A stretch of DNA of 64,000 bases, taken from assembly GCF_963674635.1 (NCBI RefSeq), contig NZ_OY771475.1, positions 3,827,001 through 3,891,000 of the forward strand, in the 5' to 3' direction. Both the position numbers and the translations under genes were made by a program. Source of the stretch: Breoghania sp. (lineage in GTDB: Bacteria; Pseudomonadota; Alphaproteobacteria; Rhizobiales; Stappiaceae). The notes below the pieces were generated by a model. That model was not told where the DNA came from and did not search any database. It worked only from the letters and a program-made list of their open reading frames with translations. Positions 60,662-64,000 of the stretch are shown piece by piece. Numbering within the stretch: position 1 is the first letter of the stretch; each line of letters begins with the position of its first letter.

Positions 60662-61855
60662 ATGCGCGCGTCGGGCATTCGATCTCTCGGTCTGGTCGTG
60701 ACGTTTCTGACGACGCTTGGCGTTGCCGGAACAGGGACCGCCGCGTCCGCCGCACCCGCCACAGCGGGTTTGTCCGGCCCGTCCTCCGTCTCTGCGACAC
60801 TGACGGTGATGAAGCCGTCGACGTCCGCCCCCTCTCTTCAGGATGGCCAGATCGTGCTCGCCCAGAACGATCGCGGCTGGCATCCGCTGTCGCCCTTGTT
60901 GCGGTTATTCCGGGGTGGGCGCAGTTCCCGCCCCACGCGAAAGCTGCGTGAGCCGGAAAGGCCCAAGCGCTCGATCACCCGTGCGGTGCCCACCCAGCCC
61001 AAGGTTGTGGAAGAACCGAAAACCGAGAATGCGCGAACGGTTCTGGTCGTTGGCGACAAGATGGCCGAAGGGCTCGCGCGCGGTCTGCAGGCCTCCTATG
61101 CAAAGACGCCGACCATCAAGGTGGACAGCGAAATTTCGCGTTCCTACGGGCTCTTGCGCGAGGCCGACCCCGACTGGCCGACACGCATCAAGGCGCGTCT
61201 GGAAAGGGGCGAGGCCGATGTTGTGGTCGTGATGCTGGGCACCGATGATCGCCGTGGCCTCGTGCTGGATGGTCAGCGCACGAATTTCCGCGATCCGGCG
61301 TGGCAGGAGGTCTATCGGGCTCTCGTCCAGAGGACGGTCGCATCCGTTCGCGATGGGCGCAGGCCGCTTGTCTGGGTGGGGCTGCCGCCGGTCAGCGGCC
61401 CCGATCGGCGCTCCGACTTCAGCTATCTGAACGATTTCTACAAGGAGAAGGTGGAAACCGCCGACGGCATCTTTGTCGATATCTGGGAAGCGTTCCTGTC
61501 GGAGGAGGGGAAATACACCTCCTTTGGCGCCGACGTGGATGGTCAGCGCCAGAGGCTGCGCACCAATGATGGCCTTTATTTTACCTGGCCGGGCTATCGG
61601 AAAGTCGCGTTCTTCGTCCAGCAACGTCTTGCGCGAATTCTGGGGGAAGGACCGGCTCTGGAACTGGCCTTTCCAGGGGGCGACAGCAACGTTGTCCTTT
61701 TGACGGGCGGCGCGTCGCGAGAAGAAACGCTGGCGGGCGAGGAGATCGCGCCGGCGATCCCAACGGAAGGCTCGCTTCAGCACAGGTTGATCGTGGAAGG
61801 GCGGGCGTTACCCAGGGTTGAAGGGCGTGTCGACGACTTCCGGCGGACAGAATAG
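60662..61855 (+). CDS. SGNH-like (DUF459) protein lacking the catalytic Ser and His
   Basis: This protein of 397 residues has a signal peptide or anchor (LGLVVTFLTTLGVAGTGTAASA), a basic linker (about 90-135), and a DUF459/SGNH-fold domain. Block I is VVGDKMAEGLARGL, with Lys where the nucleophilic Ser of GDS would be; the block III region is MLGTDDR; block V is DGLYFTWPGYRKVA, with Tyr where the catalytic His of DGxH would be. It is thus probably non-catalytic or uses another mechanism. It follows a lytic transglycosylase gene, so an envelope or peptidoglycan-related role is likely. The ATG at 60662 follows CGGAG. Confidence 0.82.
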   Translation: MRASGIRSLGLVVTFLTTLGVAGTGTAASAAPATAGLSGPSSVSATLTVMKPSTSAPSLQDGQIVLAQNDRGWHPLSPLLRLFRGGRSSRPTRKLREPERPKRSITRAVPTQPKVVEEPKTENARTVLVVGDKMAEGLARGLQASYAKTPTIKVDSEISRSYGLLREADPDWPTRIKARLERGEADVVVVMLGTDDRRGLVLDGQRTNFRDPAWQEVYRALVQRTVASVRDGRRPLVWVGLPPVSGPDRRSDFSYLNDFYKEKVETADGIFVDIWEAFLSEEGKYTSFGADVDGQRQRLRTNDGLYFTWPGYRKVAFFVQQRLARILGEGPALELAFPGGDSNVVLLTGGASREETLAGEEIAPAIPTEGSLQHRLIVEGRALPRVEGRVDDFRRTE

Positions 61856-61997
61856 TCGCAGCAAGGCGCCTTCTTTCGCTACGATATTTTTACCTATGAC
61901 CAGCAGACTTCGGATCGACACGTAGACGGGAGGCGCGTGCAAGGGTTGCATCAGCTGCTTTTCCCGTTTGCGGGCCGTGCGTAGCCGAGGTTCCCAG

Positions 61998-63341
61998 ATG
62001 CTTGAAGCTTCCCGCTCGATTTTCCGCCTGACCATCCTCGCCCGTTTCATGCTGCTGGTTGCCGGTGCCGCCGCGATCATGGTGGCCGGTACGGCCTACT
62101 CCTTTTATGTTTTCGGCCAAGCGCTTACCTCCACCCTCGGCAATCCGGATCTCGCAGCAGCTTTCGTCGGCGGCGATCTGAGCGCCAACATCAACGCGTT
62201 GATCATCGACCAGATGATGCAGATCGCGCTTGTCTGCATGCCGGTGGGCATTGTTTTCGTCATCGTTGCGATTGTGCTCGCCTACGGGGTGGCGCGGCCT
62301 TTGAAGCGGCTGCAGGGCGGTCTGGAGCAAATGTCTGCGGGGGACTACGAGGTTCATATCGATGGCGGGTCGCGCAATGACGAAATCGGCGCGATCGCGC
62401 GCTCGGTGATCGCGTTTCGAACCGGGTTGGCCGAACGCGCCCGCACCCAGGCGGAGGAGCAGGCTGAGGCGCAGCGACGGGCGGATGAGGAACGTCATCA
62501 GCTGATGATGGATGTGGCGGAAGACTTCGAGCGCTCCGTCATGAGCGTGGTGGCGGCACTAAGCGTCGCGGCCGGGAAGGTCGGCTCCAACACCGACAAT
62601 CTGCGCGATGCTGTGGGCGCTTCGGGCGATGCGGTGTCGGCGGTTTCGCAGGCCTGTGCCGATTCCAACTCCGCCGTGGATGCGGTCTCGTCCTCGGCTG
62701 AAAAACTGTCGGAGGCGATCAGCGGCATCGGGCGGGAAATGACGCAAGCCGCCGCCATTGCGGAGGAAGCGGTTGGCGAGGCGCGTGAGACGGACGTCAT
62801 TGTCGGCCGGCTCGCGGAGACCGGAAAGGCCATCGGCGAAGTGGTGGATCTGATCAACCAGATCGCCGATCAGACCAACCTTCTGGCGCTCAACGCCACC
62901 ATTGAGGCGGCACGGGCCGGGGAGGCGGGGCGCGGCTTTGCTGTCGTTGCCAATGAGGTGAAGGCGCTTGCCGGACAGACCAGCAAGGCGACGGAGGAAA
63001 TCTCCGCGCAGGTGGCTTCCGTGCAGAAGGTCGCCGATCAGGCGGTGCAGGCCATCCGTTCCATTGCCTCCACGATCACCCGGATTTCCGAGATTTCCGG
63101 GCATATACTCGGCGCGGTGAATGCGCAGACAGAGGCGACGCAGGAGATCTCGCGTTCGGTCGTTCATGCCAATGGCAGCACCGAGCAGGTCAATCTCAAC
63201 GTGGACAGGCTTGCGGCCGCAACCTCGACCAGTGACGGCGCATCGCAGGAAATGCGTGCGGCGGCAGGGGAGCTTGAAACGCTCTCGGGCCGCCTGGAGG
63301 AGCAGGTCGGCCAGTTCCTGACAAGCATGCGCGCGGCGTAG
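61998..63341 (+). CDS. Methyl-accepting chemotaxis protein with short periplasmic loop
   Basis: This protein of 447 residues has two hydrophobic segments (about residues 18-40 and 73-96), separated by only about 35 residues, then a HAMP domain (RPLKRLQGGLEQMSAGDYEV) and the signalling domain with the conserved hairpin QTNLLALNATIEAARAGEAGRGFAVVANEV. No large ligand-binding domain is present, so it may sense membrane state, a small partner protein or redox potential, or depend on its cytosolic part. No C-terminal CheR/CheB tether is evident. The ATG at 61998 follows CGAGG. The flanking genes suggest it is transcribed alone. Confidence 0.9.
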   Translation: MLEASRSIFRLTILARFMLLVAGAAAIMVAGTAYSFYVFGQALTSTLGNPDLAAAFVGGDLSANINALIIDQMMQIALVCMPVGIVFVIVAIVLAYGVARPLKRLQGGLEQMSAGDYEVHIDGGSRNDEIGAIARSVIAFRTGLAERARTQAEEQAEAQRRADEERHQLMMDVAEDFERSVMSVVAALSVAAGKVGSNTDNLRDAVGASGDAVSAVSQACADSNSAVDAVSSSAEKLSEAISGIGREMTQAAAIAEEAVGEARETDVIVGRLAETGKAIGEVVDLINQIADQTNLLALNATIEAARAGEAGRGFAVVANEVKALAGQTSKATEEISAQVASVQKVADQAVQAIRSIASTITRISEISGHILGAVNAQTEATQEISRSVVHANGSTEQVNLNVDRLAAATSTSDGASQEMRAAAGELETLSGRLEEQVGQFLTSMRAA

Positions 63342-63397
63342 ACGACGGGCGTCTGCGCCCTGTCCGCAAATGGCTGTCGGGCCTGTCGAGCAAGCGG

Positions 63398-63526
63398 CCG
63401 ATCCTTCGAGACGGTCGCTGACGCGACCTCCTCAGGATGACGTTGTGTGGTTGGGCGGACCTGCGGAGTGTGCGCCACCTTTAACGTCATCCTGAGGAGG
63501 CCCGAAGGGCCGTCTCGAAGGATCGG
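63398..63526. repeat. Large palindromic intergenic repeat (REP-like)
   Basis: Two nested inverted pairs make a hairpin of 129 bases: CCGATCCTTCGAGACGG (63398-63414) pairs with CCGTCTCGAAGGATCGG (63510-63526), and a perfect CCTCCTCAGGATGAC (63427-63441) pairs with GTCATCCTGAGGAGG (63486-63500), with a central loop of about 40 bases. The phrase CTTCGAGAC with CTCAGGATGA is a dispersed element in Rhizobiales. It lies between the chemoreceptor and gltD genes, which converge. Confidence 0.85.
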
Positions 63527-63563
63527 CCACCCGCTCGTGCCTATCGCCTTTTCTCACACAGAC

Positions 63564-63597
63564 ATAAAAAAACGGCGCGGCCCGAAGACCACGCCGT
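63564..63597 (-). terminator. Rho-independent terminator of gltD
   Basis: On the reverse strand, ACGGCGTGG pairs with CCGCGCCGT across a loop of about 8 bases, with one mismatch, and is followed by a TTTTTTT run (63565-63571 as A on the + strand). It lies about 26 bases past the gltD stop. Confidence 0.85.
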
Positions 63598-63622
63598 CCT
63601 TGTCGTTTCAATCCCGCTTGCC

Positions 63623-64000
63623 TCAGCGCGGCAGCTCGGTCGTGCCCATCAGGTCCAGGTCGATGGAGCGTGCGGCCTGGCGGCCTTCGCGGATCGCCCA
63701 GACCACCAGCGACTGGCCGCGGCGCACATCGCCGCAGGCATAGATGCCCGGCACGGAGGTGCGATAGTCCTCGGTGTTGGCCTTGATGTTGGTGCGCGGA
63801 TCAAGTTCCAGATCGTCGCCCAGTTCCTTGATGTAGGTGTCGAGGCGCGGGCCGGAGAAGCCGATCGCCGCCAGCACGAGGCTTGCGCGCAGCACGAATT
63901 CCGTGCCCTCGATGGGAACGCGGCGCTCGTCCACGCGGGCGCATTTCACACCCGTGACGTGTCCGTCCTCGTCACCGATCAGGGCCAGCGTGGCGGCGGA
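63623..64000 (-). CDS. gltD: Glutamate synthase small subunit (GltD), C-terminal part (5' truncated)
   Basis: The frame is open from the window edge and ends at 63623. The last 125 residues include TEFVLRASLVLAAIGFSGP and the family signature VPGIYACGDVRRGQSLVVWAIREGRQAARSID, where ACGD with the following Arg and Gly contacts FAD. This subunit passes electrons from NADPH to the large subunit, which makes glutamate from glutamine and 2-oxoglutarate. The N-terminal Fe-S and NADPH-binding parts lie beyond the window. A terminator follows the stop, so gltD is the last gene of its operon. Confidence 0.92.
   Translation of the reverse strand, partial: SAATLALIGDEDGHVTGVKCARVDERRVPIEGTEFVLRASLVLAAIGFSGPRLDTYIKELGDDLELDPRTNIKANTEDYRTSVPGIYACGDVRRGQSLVVWAIREGRQAARSIDLDLMGTTELPR

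Overview
This 64-kb, GC-rich window looks like the chromosome of an alphaproteobacterium, most likely a free-living or marine member of the Hyphomicrobiales. That placement is inferred from protein character: DctB/DctD with a TRAP dicarboxylate operon, an XylD-like dehydratase, a fused indolepyruvate:ferredoxin oxidoreductase, phytochrome-type histidine kinases and PomAB-like stators. No rRNA, tRNA, CRISPR array, integrase or insertion sequence was seen. Gene starts were chosen by ribosome-binding site, signal peptide and family length.

Layout. (1) 1-3278: the end of an Lrp-type regulator, then a short ModE-like regulator and modABC for molybdate import, with a perfect Mo-box-like palindrome before modA. 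(2) 3385-10529: the DctB/DctD two-component system and the dctPQM TRAP C4-dicarboxylate transporter, with a textbook sigma-54 promoter and repeated upstream sites before dctP. (3) 10620-17298: an RND exporter overlapping a small secreted protein, a cold-shock protein, and a sugar-acid dehydratase with a DenD-like dehydrogenase. (4) 17801-18325: an AidA/PixA-type inclusion-body protein beneath an AT-rich promoter region. (5) 19353-29797: an expanded TRAP locus with three Tat-exported, TakP-like binding proteins in a row, a DctQ/DctM pair whose DctM carries an extra C-terminal region of about 330 residues, a second DctQ/DctM pair without its own binding protein, and a 59-residue membrane protein on the opposite strand.

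(6) 30156-45483: indolepyruvate:ferredoxin oxidoreductase, an acyl-CoA synthetase, a complete Liv-type ABC importer (G, H, M, binding protein, F), an RNase T2 and a PaaK-like ligase. Together these suggest uptake and CoA activation of aryl or branched organic acids. The ABC genes are interrupted and followed by palindromic repeats, including a 3.5-copy tandem array with a 214-215-bp period. (7) 45474-50858: two paralogous PAS-GAF-PAS histidine kinases, one with a damaged ATP-binding site, a divergent CheY-like regulator and a degenerate receiver protein. (8) 51362-55806: ferrochelatase, an SPFH/NfeD pair, and MotA/MotB-like stators. (9) 56289-63341: an envelope region with KdsD, an outer-membrane barrel, an MltB-type lytic transglycosylase and an SGNH-like protein lacking catalytic residues, followed by a chemoreceptor. 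(10) The window ends in the 3' part of a reverse-strand gltD, behind a large palindromic repeat.

The most unusual features are the C-terminally extended DctM within a locus of three gene-converted binding proteins, the kinase/pseudokinase pair, the PaaK-like protein without a canonical phosphate loop, and the tandem palindromic array. Five binding-protein genes are each followed by a hairpin, which would favour more binding protein than permease.
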